A stretch of 64,000 nucleotides of DNA, from the NCBI GenBank assembly GCA_963629575.1, contig CAVGIM010000001.1:90756-154755 (forward strand). Direction: 5' to 3'. The position numbers and the translations under genes are program-made. Numbering within the stretch: the stretch's first letter is position 1; the number at the start of each line of letters is the position of its first letter. Of the stretch, positions 7,909 to 15,653 are shown one piece after another. This DNA comes from Hallerella sp963629575. Lineage in GTDB: Bacteria; Fibrobacterota; Fibrobacteria; Fibrobacterales; Fibrobacteraceae. Below the pieces are notes generated by a model, which saw only the letters and a program-made list of their open reading frames with translations, was not told the DNA's origin and searched no databases.

Positions 7909-8625
7909 ATGGAAAACGAAAATGTCCTAAGCTCCAAAGTCATCGCTGGTGGCTGGAATTATTCGCGCATCGTGAGGAGAGGCCAGAAAATTCGCCTGAC
8001 GGATTTGGAAGGTGGCGCGAACGCTTCGCTTCTGTGCTACAATGCGAAGAACTTTACGGAACGCTTCAATCTGGGCGACACGCTCAAGATCCAGCACATT
8101 TGCCGGATTGCGGAAAACTGTTGCCTTTACGGCGATATGGGACGAATCCTCCTGAGCGTCGTCAAGGATACGGTCGGATGGCACGATCCGCTCTGCGGCT
8201 GCACCCATGCAAATCTCGTCAAGGAACGCTTTGGCGTTCACGATTACCAGCATTTTCGCAATGACTTTTACCGCAACGGGTACGATTCCCTTTTGGTGGA
8301 AATCGGAAAGTACGGCATGACAAAGCGCGACTTTACGGAACTTGTCAACTTCTTCTCGAAGGTTGTTGTCACTTCGGATGGCAAGATGACTTTTGTGGAA
8401 AACAATTCGAAGCCCGGGGATTTTGTGGAACTTCGGGCCGAAATGGATACGCTTGTCGTTATCGATACGGGTATGCATCCGCTGAATCCTTCAAAGGAAT
8501 ATTTGAGAAAGCCAGTGAAAGTGGAGCTTATTCCGTGCGCGATTTCAAAAGCGGACGATCCGTGCTTTACCTGGTGCCCGGAAAATTCCCGCGGATTTGC
8601 CAACACGCTTGACTACAATCTTTAA
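7909..8625 (+). CDS. DUF1989 protein, urea carboxylase-associated protein 1 type (probable carboxyguanidine deiminase subunit)
   Basis: A 238-residue cytoplasmic protein with the DUF1989 pattern: RRGQKIRLTDLEGGANASLLCYN (about 23-45), ERFNLGDTLKIQH, and a cysteine-rich centre (DPLCGCTHAN). The EGGANAS variant and the length fit the UAAP1 class. UAAP proteins of this kind have been shown to form a carboxyguanidine deiminase (CgdAB), which converts carboxyguanidine to allophanate between guanidine carboxylase and allophanate hydrolase. It is fourth in the rightward operon, 21 bp after the ATPase gene, and is followed by two UAAP2-type paralogues. The UAAP1 assignment is by pattern recall, so which Cgd subunit it represents is less certain than family membership. 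Confidence 0.85.
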   Translation: MENENVLSSKVIAGGWNYSRIVRRGQKIRLTDLEGGANASLLCYNAKNFTERFNLGDTLKIQHICRIAENCCLYGDMGRILLSVVKDTVGWHDPLCGCTHANLVKERFGVHDYQHFRNDFYRNGYDSLLVEIGKYGMTKRDFTELVNFFSKVVVTSDGKMTFVENNSKPGDFVELRAEMDTLVVIDTGMHPLNPSKEYLRKPVKVELIPCAISKADDPCFTWCPENSRGFANTLDYNL

Positions 8626-8638
8626 TCGGAGAAACGCT

Positions 8639-9280
8639 ATGTACACAAGGTATCTGGAAAGTTCGTTAAGGGAAGAGGACGCCGTATATGCGGAAGACGT
8701 TCCTGCCGGAGAAGGCTGGCTGCATCTGATAAAAAAGGGACAGACGTTTCGAATTCTGGATCTGGAAGGAAACCAGGCCGTCGATACGCTGTTTATCAGC
8801 GCAAAGGATCCTTCGGAGCGCTACAGCGTCCAGCAGACCGTGCAACGCCAGGCGAACTGCCTTGTCGGCGTCGGGACGAAGCTCTATTCGAACGATGACA
8901 ATCCGATGCTTACCGTTGTCGCGGATACGTGCGGCGATCACGATACGCTTGGAAGCGCCTGTTCCTGCGAGAGCAATACGTGCCGCTATGCGCTCGACAA
9001 GCGCTATATGCACGCCTGCCGGGAATCGTTCCTGAAAGTCCTGCTTGCGATGCCTGACCTAGACAAGCGCGACCAGGTGAACAACTTGAACTTTTTTATG
9101 TATGTCCCGTTTGACGAAAAGGGAAACCTGAATTTCGCCGATGGAATTTCAAGCCCGGGAAAGTATGTGGAAATGAAAGCGGAGATGGATGTGTATGCGG
9201 TCGTGAGCAACTGCCCGCAGCTGAACAATCCTTGCAATGCCTACAATCCCACGCCTGTTCGGATGCTTGTCTGGGATTAA
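8639..9280 (+). CDS. DUF1989 protein, urea carboxylase-associated protein 2 type, copy 1
   Basis: A 213-residue DUF1989 protein: PAGEGWLHLIKKGQTFRILD, then LEGNQAVDTLFISAKDPSERYS, NDDNPMLTVVADTCGDHDTLG, and a cysteine-rich segment (SACSCESNTC). This is the classic UAAP2 pattern, and the partner of the UAAP1-type protein encoded 13 bp upstream. ATG 8639 is preferred over a GTG/TTG-type start at 8597 because it follows a CGGAGAAA Shine-Dalgarno and aligns with the paralogue encoded next. Cysteines at SCESNTC may bind metal or be catalytic. The gene at 9293 is a tandem duplicate that retains most of the motifs but lacks two of these cysteines. Confidence 0.85.
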   Translation: MYTRYLESSLREEDAVYAEDVPAGEGWLHLIKKGQTFRILDLEGNQAVDTLFISAKDPSERYSVQQTVQRQANCLVGVGTKLYSNDDNPMLTVVADTCGDHDTLGSACSCESNTCRYALDKRYMHACRESFLKVLLAMPDLDKRDQVNNLNFFMYVPFDEKGNLNFADGISSPGKYVEMKAEMDVYAVVSNCPQLNNPCNAYNPTPVRMLVWD

Positions 9281-9292
9281 AGCGAGGTGGCG

Positions 9293-9934
9293 ATGAATAC
9301 GAAACTTTTGGAAAGTTCCAGGAATTTGAAAGACGCCATTCTTGACGTAACCGTCGCTGCGGGCGAAGGGAAAATGCTTCCCTTGAAGAAAGGGCAGGTG
9401 TTGCGTCTCGTCGATGTCGAAGGAAACCAGTCTGGAGACGTGCAAATCTACAATGCGAACAATACCGCGGAAAGGTACAGTGCACAGAACACGATTACGG
9501 CCCAGGCGAACACGATGATCGAGCTCGGAACGGTCATTCTGTCGAATGATGGGAATCCGATGCTTACCGTTGTCGCGGATACGTGCGGAGAACACGATAC
9601 GCTCGGGAGCGGTTGCTCCGCGGAAGGAAACGTCGTTCGCTACACGGACAGGACGCGCTACATGCACAGCTGCCGGGATACGTTCGTGCGAACGCTCCAG
9701 AATTTTGGCATGGGAAAGCATGACCAGGTCTGCAATCTGAATTTTTTCACCAAGGTGATTCTCGACGACAAGGGACGCCTGGAATTTGCGGATGGAATTT
9801 CCGGACCGGGAAAGTATATCGAACTCCGTGCCGAGATGGATGTGCTTTTCTTGCTTTCGGATTGTGCGCAGTTGAACAATCCTTGCAACGATTACAATCC
9901 CACTCCGATTCGAATGGTCGTTTTCGATGACTGA
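9293..9934 (+). CDS. DUF1989 protein, urea carboxylase-associated protein 2 type, copy 2
   Basis: This 213-residue protein aligns almost without gaps to the one encoded at 8639-9280: VDVEGNQSGDVQIYNANNTAERYS, NDGNPMLTVVADTCGEHDTLG, FADGISGPGKYIELRAEMDV, LNNPCNDYNPTPIRM. By eye about half the residues are identical. The cysteine segment differs (SGCSAEGNVV against SACSCESNTC). ATG 9293 is preferred to an in-frame GTG at 9287 because GCGAGG sits at the right distance. The stop overlaps the next gene's start by 8 bp. It may have taken on a distinct role in the deiminase complex or a different amidine substrate. No direct evidence separates these. Confidence 0.84.
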   Translation: MNTKLLESSRNLKDAILDVTVAAGEGKMLPLKKGQVLRLVDVEGNQSGDVQIYNANNTAERYSAQNTITAQANTMIELGTVILSNDGNPMLTVVADTCGEHDTLGSGCSAEGNVVRYTDRTRYMHSCRDTFVRTLQNFGMGKHDQVCNLNFFTKVILDDKGRLEFADGISGPGKYIELRAEMDVLFLLSDCAQLNNPCNDYNPTPIRMVVFDD

Positions 9935-10751
9935 CTCTATCTACAGATGCTACACGCGGAAAGCCCTGGATGCCGCTTACGACAACACGCATGCGGTAAG
10001 GAACAGTGCGGAGATTCTCGATGGCTTTGAAATTCGCAGTCACAAGATGGCACGCGAATTTTCGAAGACGATGGATATTCCCTATGGAGTAAAGGCTCGA
10101 GAAAAGTTCGATTACTTTCCGGGAAATCCGGGCGAGGGAATATTCGTGTTTATTCATGGCGGCTATTGGCAAATGCGTCACAAGAATACGTTTCGCTTCT
10201 TGGCTAGAGGCCCGCTTTCCTTGGGTTTTCACGTGGCATCTGTAGGCTATACGCTTGCTCCCGAAGCGAGTCTGTATGAAATCGTGGAAGAAATACGGAT
10301 GGCGCTGAGGAGCATCTGCGCCTATTCCGAAAAATTTCAGGCGGATTCTCGCAAGGTGATTGTTTCCGGATGGTCTGCCGGTGGACATCTGTGCGCGATG
10401 TCGCTTGCGGAACCTTGCGTCGTGGGAGCTCTTGCGATTAGCGGAATTTACGATCTGGAACCGATTTCCAGGTGCTTTCTGAATCAGGCATTGATGCTCT
10501 CCGAAGAGGATGTTCTGCGCTTGAGTCCGCTTCGGATTCCGTGCGTGCGAAAACCGATGGCTATCGTGTGTGGCGAAGAGGAACTTCCCGAACTGCAGCG
10601 CCAAAGCCTTTCCTTTGCCACGCTTCGCGCGGAGGAAAAGATTCCGGGGTCTTTTGGCCTTCTTGAAAGCAGAAACCATTTCACGATTCTTCTTGAACTC
10701 GAAAACGAGAATGGAACCTTAACACATATTCTTGAAAACTGGAGAAAGTAA
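9927..10751 (+). CDS. Alpha/beta hydrolase, kynurenine-formamidase-like
   Basis: The protein is 274 residues and cytoplasmic, with no signal peptide. The oxyanion motif HGGYW is at 77-81, and the nucleophile elbow GWSAGGH places the serine at 150. A late GLLESRNHF supplies a plausible catalytic histidine near 252. This combination is typical of arylformamidase (kynurenine formamidase) and related small-amide hydrolases. It overlaps the preceding DUF1989 gene by 8 bp and ends 1 bp before the carboxylase gene, so it is made with the pathway. No tryptophan-catabolism gene is nearby. A role hydrolysing an amide or carbamoyl by-product of guanidine/urea metabolism is an inference from position only. 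Confidence 0.8.
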   Translation: MTDSIYRCYTRKALDAAYDNTHAVRNSAEILDGFEIRSHKMAREFSKTMDIPYGVKAREKFDYFPGNPGEGIFVFIHGGYWQMRHKNTFRFLARGPLSLGFHVASVGYTLAPEASLYEIVEEIRMALRSICAYSEKFQADSRKVIVSGWSAGGHLCAMSLAEPCVVGALAISGIYDLEPISRCFLNQALMLSEEDVLRLSPLRIPCVRKPMAIVCGEEELPELQRQSLSFATLRAEEKIPGSFGLLESRNHFTILLELENENGTLTHILENWRK

Positions 10752-10752
10752 T

Positions 10753-13700
10753 ATGTTTCAAAAAGTACTGATTGCCAATCGAGGCGAAATCGCCTGTCGG
10801 ATAATCCGTTCGCTAAGGGAAATGGGCGTCAAGTCGGTTGCCGTCTATTCGGATCCGGATGAAAGCGCGGCGCATGTCCTGATGGCCGATGAAGCCGTTC
10901 GGATCGGTCCTGCCGCCGCAAGGGAAAGCTATCTCGACGTGGATGCGATCTTGGCTGCCATCGAGAAGACCGGTGCGGAAGCGGTTCACCCGGGATACGG
11001 CTTTTTGAGCGAAAACGCGGAATTCGCGAAAATCCTGGAGCGGAAGGGAATCGCCTTTATCGGTCCGACGGCAAGTCAGCTGACGGAATTTGGACTGAAG
11101 CATCGCAGCAAGGAACTTGCCAGGGAATTTGGGGTTCCGCTCGTTCCGGGAACGGGACTTTTGCAAGGCATCGAGGAAGCGGTGACGGCAGCAGAAAAAA
11201 TCGGCTATCCGATTATGCTGAAGAGTACCGCGGGCGGAGGCGGAATCGGAATGACCGTCTGTCGCGACGAAAGGGAACTCCGCGAAAGCTACGAGCGCAT
11301 CAAGCGCCTCAGCGAGAACAACTTCAAGAATGCGGGGCTTTTTGTAGAAAAGTATGTGGAGCGCGGTCGCCATGTCGAAGTGCAGATTTTTGGCGATGGC
11401 GATGGAAATGCGGTTGTCCTCGGAGAACGCGACTGCTCGGTGCAACGCCGCAACCAGAAGGTCGTCGAGGAAACTCCCGCTCCGAATCTTCCCGAAAAAA
11501 CGCGTCGGGAATTGCATAAAGCTGCTTTGCGTCTTGTGCAGGGCGTCAAGTATCGTTCGGCGGGAACGGTGGAATTCATCTATGACGCCAAGGAAGACAA
11601 GTTTTACTTTCTGGAAGTGAATACGCGCTTGCAGGTGGAACACGGCGTGACGGAAACCGTCTTTGGCGTGGATCTTGTGCGCTGGATGATTGAACTAGCC
11701 GCAGGGATTCGCCCGTTTGAAATCGGCGCGGAGTATTTGCCCCAAGGCCATGCGATAGAGTTTCGCGTCTATGCGGAAGATCCGGGGAAGAACTACCGTC
11801 CATCGAGCGGCCTTCTGACGGAAGTCGATTTTCCGAAGGATGTTCGGGTCGATACCTGGGTCTCGCGCGGAACGGAAGTCAGCGCCTTTTACGATCCGCT
11901 GCTCGCGAAAGTCATTGTAGCCGGAAAGGACAGGACGGAAAATATCGAAAAGGCGAAAGCGGCCTTGGCGAAAGTTCGGCTATGCGGATTGGAAACGAAC
12001 ATCAAGCTATTGCAGGACGTTCTCGAAATGGACGCCTTTGTCTCGGGGAACGTTTCTACCTGGATTTTGAACGACTACCGCTACAAGAATCGGACATTTG
12101 AAATTCTCGCTCCCGGCTTGCAGACAACTGTGCAGGACTATCCGGGACGCTTGAAACTCTGGGATGTCGGGATTCCGCCTTCCGGCCCGATGGATAGTTA
12201 CAGTTTCCGCATGGCGAACAAGATCGTCGGGAATGCGGACGATGCGGCAGGTATCGAAATGACGCTTTCCGGCTGTTCGCTATGCTTTCATGCGGATACC
12301 CTTATCGCGTGGACGGGCGGGAATTTCCCGGCAAAGCTAAACGGGGAGCCTTGTCCAAAGAACGCTCCGGTTTCCGTGAAAGACGGCGATGTGCTCAAGT
12401 TCGGCCTTACGAAGCTCGGGCAGCGCGCCTATCTCGCAGTTCGCGGAGGAATCGACGTTCCGGATTACTTGGGGAGCAAATCGACTTTTACGCTTGGAGG
12501 CTTTGGCGGTCACGGTGGGCGGGCGCTTTCGGCGGGAGATGTCCTGCACATAGGAAACGACATCTCCGGCGAACCGCTTGTTCCGTCCGAAAAGGCTGTT
12601 CCGGAGATTTCTTCCGAGTGGAAGATCGGGGTGATGTACGGTCCGCACGGTGCGCCGGATTACCTGACAGAAAATGACATTGACGAATTTTTTGCCGCAA
12701 GCTGGGAAGTTCATTACAACTCTTCGCGAACGGGAATCCGCCTGATTGGCCCGCAACCCAAGTGGGCGCGTCCCGATGGCGGCGAGGCGGGACTTCATCC
12801 TTCGAATCTTCACGACAACGCGTATGCGGTCGGAACGGTCGATTTTACCGGAGACATGCCGATTATCTTGGGCGTCGATGGGCCGAGCCTTGGCGGCTTT
12901 GCCTGCCCGGTGACGATCGTTTCCGCGGAGCTGTGGAAAATGGGCGAGCTTCGCAGCGGCGACAAGGTAAAGTTCGTTCCGATTTCCGCGCAAAGGGCGG
13001 AAGAGATCCGCTTGGCGCGCGAAGCGAATCTGCAAGATCCGGCAAAGGCTTCTCTTGAAATTCCGGAATTGGAAGCTTCTCCCGTGACGACACCAATTGT
13101 CGCGGAGTTTCATGCGGAAAGCGAAATGGAGCGCGTCGTTGCCCGCGCGGACGGCGATGACTATCTGCTTCTGGAATTTGGACCGAACCGGATTGACTTG
13201 CGGCTTCGCTTTGCGGCACACGCCTGGATGCTCGCGGTGAAGGAACAGCTGAAGGAATTTGTCATTGACGTGACGCCTGGCATCCGTTCCATCCAGATTC
13301 ACTACGACATTCGGAAAATCCGTCAGTGGGAAATGTTGCGGAAGCTCGCCGAACTTTCGGAACACTTGAAGAAAAACAAGATGACGAAGGTCGCTACCCG
13401 GACGGTCTATCTGCCGCTTTCGTGGGACGATCCGCAGACGCGCGTCGCAATTCAGAAGTACGTGACGACAGTTCGTCCGGGCGCTCCGTGGTGCACTCCG
13501 AACAATATCGAATTCATCCGTCGCGTAAACGGCCTGGATTCCGTGGAAGATGTCAAAAGAATTGTCTTTGACGCGGACTATCTCGTGATGGGACTTGGCG
13601 ATGTCTATCTGGGAGCGCCTGTGGCGACGCCTCTTGACCCAAGGCATCGCCTGGTGACGACAAAGTACAATCCGGCGAGAACCTGGACGCCCGAAAATGC

Positions 13701-14346
13701 GGTCGGAATCGGCGGGGCCTATATGTGCGTCTATGGCATGGAAGGTCCCGGCGGCTACCAGTTCGTGGGAAGGACCGTGCAGATGTGGAACCGTTTCAGA
13801 CAGACGTCCGATTTTTCGCTTCCGTATCTGCTGCGATTCTTTGACCGGATTCGCTTTTACGAAGTGGGCGCCGACGAACTGCTGCAGATGCGCAAGGACT
13901 TTATCGCGGGAAAGTTCCATGTAAAAATCGAGGAAAGTTCGTTCGACATCCTGGAATACGAAAAGTTCCTCGCCGAAAATGCGAACTCCATCGAAGCCTT
14001 TGAATCCAGGCGCAAGAAGGCGTTTGAAGAGGAAAAGGAACGCTGGATTGCGACCGGGCAGTTTACGTTCGAAAGCCACAGCGCGGCATCCGCTCCGGTT
14101 CTCGAAGCGACCCTTGCAGGTGGCGAGGAAGGCGTGTATTCCCCGGTTTCGGGAAGCCTCTGGAAACTGGTCGTCGATAAGGTCGGAACCAAGGTGAAGG
14201 CTGGCGAAGCGCTGGCGATTCTCGAAAGCATGAAAACGGAAATCCCCGTTGTCGCCGACGAAGACTTTGTGGTGACGCAAATCTTTGCGAAGCCCGCGAC
14301 AGAAGTTCGCTCCGGACAGTGCCTGTTCGCGGTCAAGAACGCTTGA
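10753..14346 (+). CDS. Biotin-dependent urea/guanidine carboxylase
   Basis: A 1197-residue multidomain enzyme. Residues 1 to about 445 form a biotin carboxylase with FQKVLIANRGEIACRIIRSL, GPTASQL and the ATP-grasp glycine loop KSTAGGGGIGM. From about 449 comes the KipA/AHS2-type half of the carboxyltransferase (LAPGLQTTVQDYPGRLKLWD). From about 860 comes the KipI/AHS1-type half. A biotinyl domain ends the protein with ESMKTE, where Lys1161 is the biotinylation site. Enzymes of this architecture carboxylate urea to allophanate, or guanidine to carboxyguanidine. Co-transcription with three DUF1989 genes favours guanidine, since these proteins are only needed to deiminate carboxyguanidine. ATG 10753 follows a GGAGAAAG Shine-Dalgarno. 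It is the last gene of the operon and is followed by a terminator. No fused allophanate hydrolase domain is present; that activity is encoded at 1849-3615. Confidence 0.92.
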   Translation: MFQKVLIANRGEIACRIIRSLREMGVKSVAVYSDPDESAAHVLMADEAVRIGPAAARESYLDVDAILAAIEKTGAEAVHPGYGFLSENAEFAKILERKGIAFIGPTASQLTEFGLKHRSKELAREFGVPLVPGTGLLQGIEEAVTAAEKIGYPIMLKSTAGGGGIGMTVCRDERELRESYERIKRLSENNFKNAGLFVEKYVERGRHVEVQIFGDGDGNAVVLGERDCSVQRRNQKVVEETPAPNLPEKTRRELHKAALRLVQGVKYRSAGTVEFIYDAKEDKFYFLEVNTRLQVEHGVTETVFGVDLVRWMIELAAGIRPFEIGAEYLPQGHAIEFRVYAEDPGKNYRPSSGLLTEVDFPKDVRVDTWVSRGTEVSAFYDPLLAKVIVAGKDRTENIEKAKAALAKVRLCGLETNIKLLQDVLEMDAFVSGNVSTWILNDYRYKNRTFEILAPGLQTTVQDYPGRLKLWDVGIPPSGPMDSYSFRMANKIVGNADDAAGIEMTLSGCSLCFHADTLIAWTGGNFPAKLNGEPCPKNAPVSVKDGDVLKFGLTKLGQRAYLAVRGGIDVPDYLGSKSTFTLGGFGGHGGRALSAGDVLHIGNDISGEPLVPSEKAVPEISSEWKIGVMYGPHGAPDYLTENDIDEFFAASWEVHYNSSRTGIRLIGPQPKWARPDGGEAGLHPSNLHDNAYAVGTVDFTGDMPIILGVDGPSLGGFACPVTIVSAELWKMGELRSGDKVKFVPISAQRAEEIRLAREANLQDPAKASLEIPELEASPVTTPIVAEFHAESEMERVVARADGDDYLLLEFGPNRIDLRLRFAAHAWMLAVKEQLKEFVIDVTPGIRSIQIHYDIRKIRQWEMLRKLAELSEHLKKNKMTKVATRTVYLPLSWDDPQTRVAIQKYVTTVRPGAPWCTPNNIEFIRRVNGLDSVEDVKRIVFDADYLVMGLGDVYLGAPVATPLDPRHRLVTTKYNPARTWTPENAVGIGGAYMCVYGMEGPGGYQFVGRTVQMWNRFRQTSDFSLPYLLRFFDRIRFYEVGADELLQMRKDFIAGKFHVKIEESSFDILEYEKFLAENANSIEAFESRRKKAFEEEKERWIATGQFTFESHSAASAPVLEATLAGGEEGVYSPVSGSLWKLVVDKVGTKVKAGEALAILESMKTEIPVVADEDFVVTQIFAKPATEVRSGQCLFAVKNA

Positions 14347-14367
14347 AGAATCTCCAGTCTTCAGGAA

Positions 14368-14400
14368 AACGGCTCGTCGCTATCGGCGGGCCGCTTTTAA
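14368..14400 (+). terminator. Rho-independent terminator after the carboxylase operon
   Basis: CGGCTCGTCG (14370-14379) pairs with CGGCGGGCCG (14384-14393) through a CTAT loop, with two G-U wobbles, followed by CTTTTAAATT. Confidence 0.65.
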
Positions 14401-14418
14401 ATTCTAAAATCCGACTTT

Positions 14419-14581
14419 AGGTCACCTCTAAAAATTCAATTTTCAAAAATTTGGTTGCGACGCTTCGCGCTGGTTCGTCATTCAAAGTGGCAAATACCGA
14501 GAGTATTCGCCACTTTTCATTCCTGCCTTCGCTTGGTCTCACTCAAATTTTCTTAACCAAAGCAATTTTTAGAGGTGACCT
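14419..14581. repeat. 163-bp element with 18-bp perfect terminal inverted repeats
   Basis: AGGTCACCTCTAAAAATT (14419-14436) is the exact reverse complement of AATTTTTAGAGGTGACCT (14564-14581). Between them a second hairpin forms from AAGTGGC and GCCACTT around 14487-14516. No ORF is inside. The right end abuts the pheS stop codon. A smaller, related inverted pair built on the same CCTCTAAA core lies at 55511-55549. This looks like a MITE-like or extragenic palindromic element. It is the main content of the 235-bp gap between the carboxylase and pheS genes. Confidence 0.6.
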
Positions 14582-15604
14582 TTAGAATTGGCTCAGAAAG
14601 CGTTGGTCGTTTGACGTCAGAAGTCCGATTTCCGGAATCTCGTGGCGGAGCATCGCAATGCGGTCAAGTCCGAAACCAAAGGCGAAGCCCGTGTACTTTT
14701 CGGGATCGATTCCGCAGTTCTTGAAAACGTTCGGATCGACGGATCCGCAACCGCCGATTTCCATCCATCCGGTTCCCTTGCAGCGCTTGCAGCCCTTGCC
14801 ACCGCAGAAGACGCAGCTTACGTCCATTTCCGCGGAAGGTTCCGTAAACGGGAAGAAACTCGGACGGAAACGCGTTTTCACGCCTTCGCCGAAAAGCTTG
14901 TTCATAAAAATCTGGAGAACGCCCTTGAGCTGCGCAAAGGTAATGGTTTCATCGACGACCAGCCCTTCGCATTGCTGGAACATCGGAGCGTGCGTCGCAT
15001 CGTTATCGACGCGGAAAACGTGACCCGGCGCTATCATCCGGAAAGGCGGCTTGTGCGTTTCCATGTAGTGGATCTGCGTGTCGGACGTTTGCGTGCGAAG
15101 CATGACCTTGTCGCCCAGATAGAACGTATCCTGCATGTCGCGGCTTGGGTGGTCGGGCGGCGTGTTGAGCGCTTCGAAGTTGTACCAGTCCGTTTCGATA
15201 TCCTTTCCCGAATCGACGGCGAAACCCATTTGCGAAAAGAAGTCGATGATTTCTTCGCGGACGTCATAGACCGGATGCGTGGAACCCGCGGGAATGCCGT
15301 TCCCCGGAAGGCTGATGTCCGTCCAGCCTTTTTCGAGTTCCGCTTCGAGCGCCTGCTTTTTCGCTTCTTCGAGCGCCTTGTCGATTTTTTCGGAAACGCT
15401 CTGTTTCAGTTCGTTGACGAGCTTTCCAAAAGAGGGGCGATCTTCGGCGGAGAGATTCGCCATCTGCTTCATGAGGCCGGTGATCTGGCCCTTTTTTCCG
15501 AGCCACTTGACGCGGAGCGCATCGACGGCTTCCTTGACATTGAGCTTTGTTTCGGCGAGTTCCGTTTCGAAGGCCTCGCGCATTTGGGAAAGTTTTTCGT
15601 TCAT
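14582..15604 (-). CDS. pheS: Phenylalanine--tRNA ligase alpha subunit
   Basis: Charges tRNA-Phe as part of the alpha2-beta2 synthetase. The 340-residue protein has the N-terminal coiled-coil tRNA-binding arm (1-90), then the class II catalytic core. Motif 2 is seen as MIAPGHVFRVDNDATHAPMF, and motif 3 as GFAFGFGLDRIAML near the C-terminus. GNGIPAGSTHPVYDVREEI matches the conserved start of the core; in most PheS this is RRGxxHP, so the GNGIPAGSTHP form is a small variation. pheT is not adjacent within this window. The gene has no Shine-Dalgarno; TATTTT lies 9 nt before the ATG. Confidence 0.95.
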   Translation of the reverse strand: MNEKLSQMREAFETELAETKLNVKEAVDALRVKWLGKKGQITGLMKQMANLSAEDRPSFGKLVNELKQSVSEKIDKALEEAKKQALEAELEKGWTDISLPGNGIPAGSTHPVYDVREEIIDFFSQMGFAVDSGKDIETDWYNFEALNTPPDHPSRDMQDTFYLGDKVMLRTQTSDTQIHYMETHKPPFRMIAPGHVFRVDNDATHAPMFQQCEGLVVDETITFAQLKGVLQIFMNKLFGEGVKTRFRPSFFPFTEPSAEMDVSCVFCGGKGCKRCKGTGWMEIGGCGSVDPNVFKNCGIDPEKYTGFAFGFGLDRIAMLRHEIPEIGLLTSNDQRFLSQF

Positions 15605-15613
15605 AACGTCTCA

Positions 15614-15619
15614 AAAATA
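15614..15619 (-). promoter_or_regulatory. Putative leaderless -10 element of pheS
   Basis: TATTTT (extended TATTTTTG) ends 9 nt before the pheS ATG at 15604; no Shine-Dalgarno between them. Confidence 0.35.
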
Positions 15620-15653
15620 GAAAATTTATGGATGAAACCCCGGAAAATGGCTT

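Noticed and set aside
12337..14280. A 647-codon antisense frame inside the carboxylase gene
   Set aside because: The sense frame encodes a complete carboxylase with all motifs. The antisense product has no recognisable domain.
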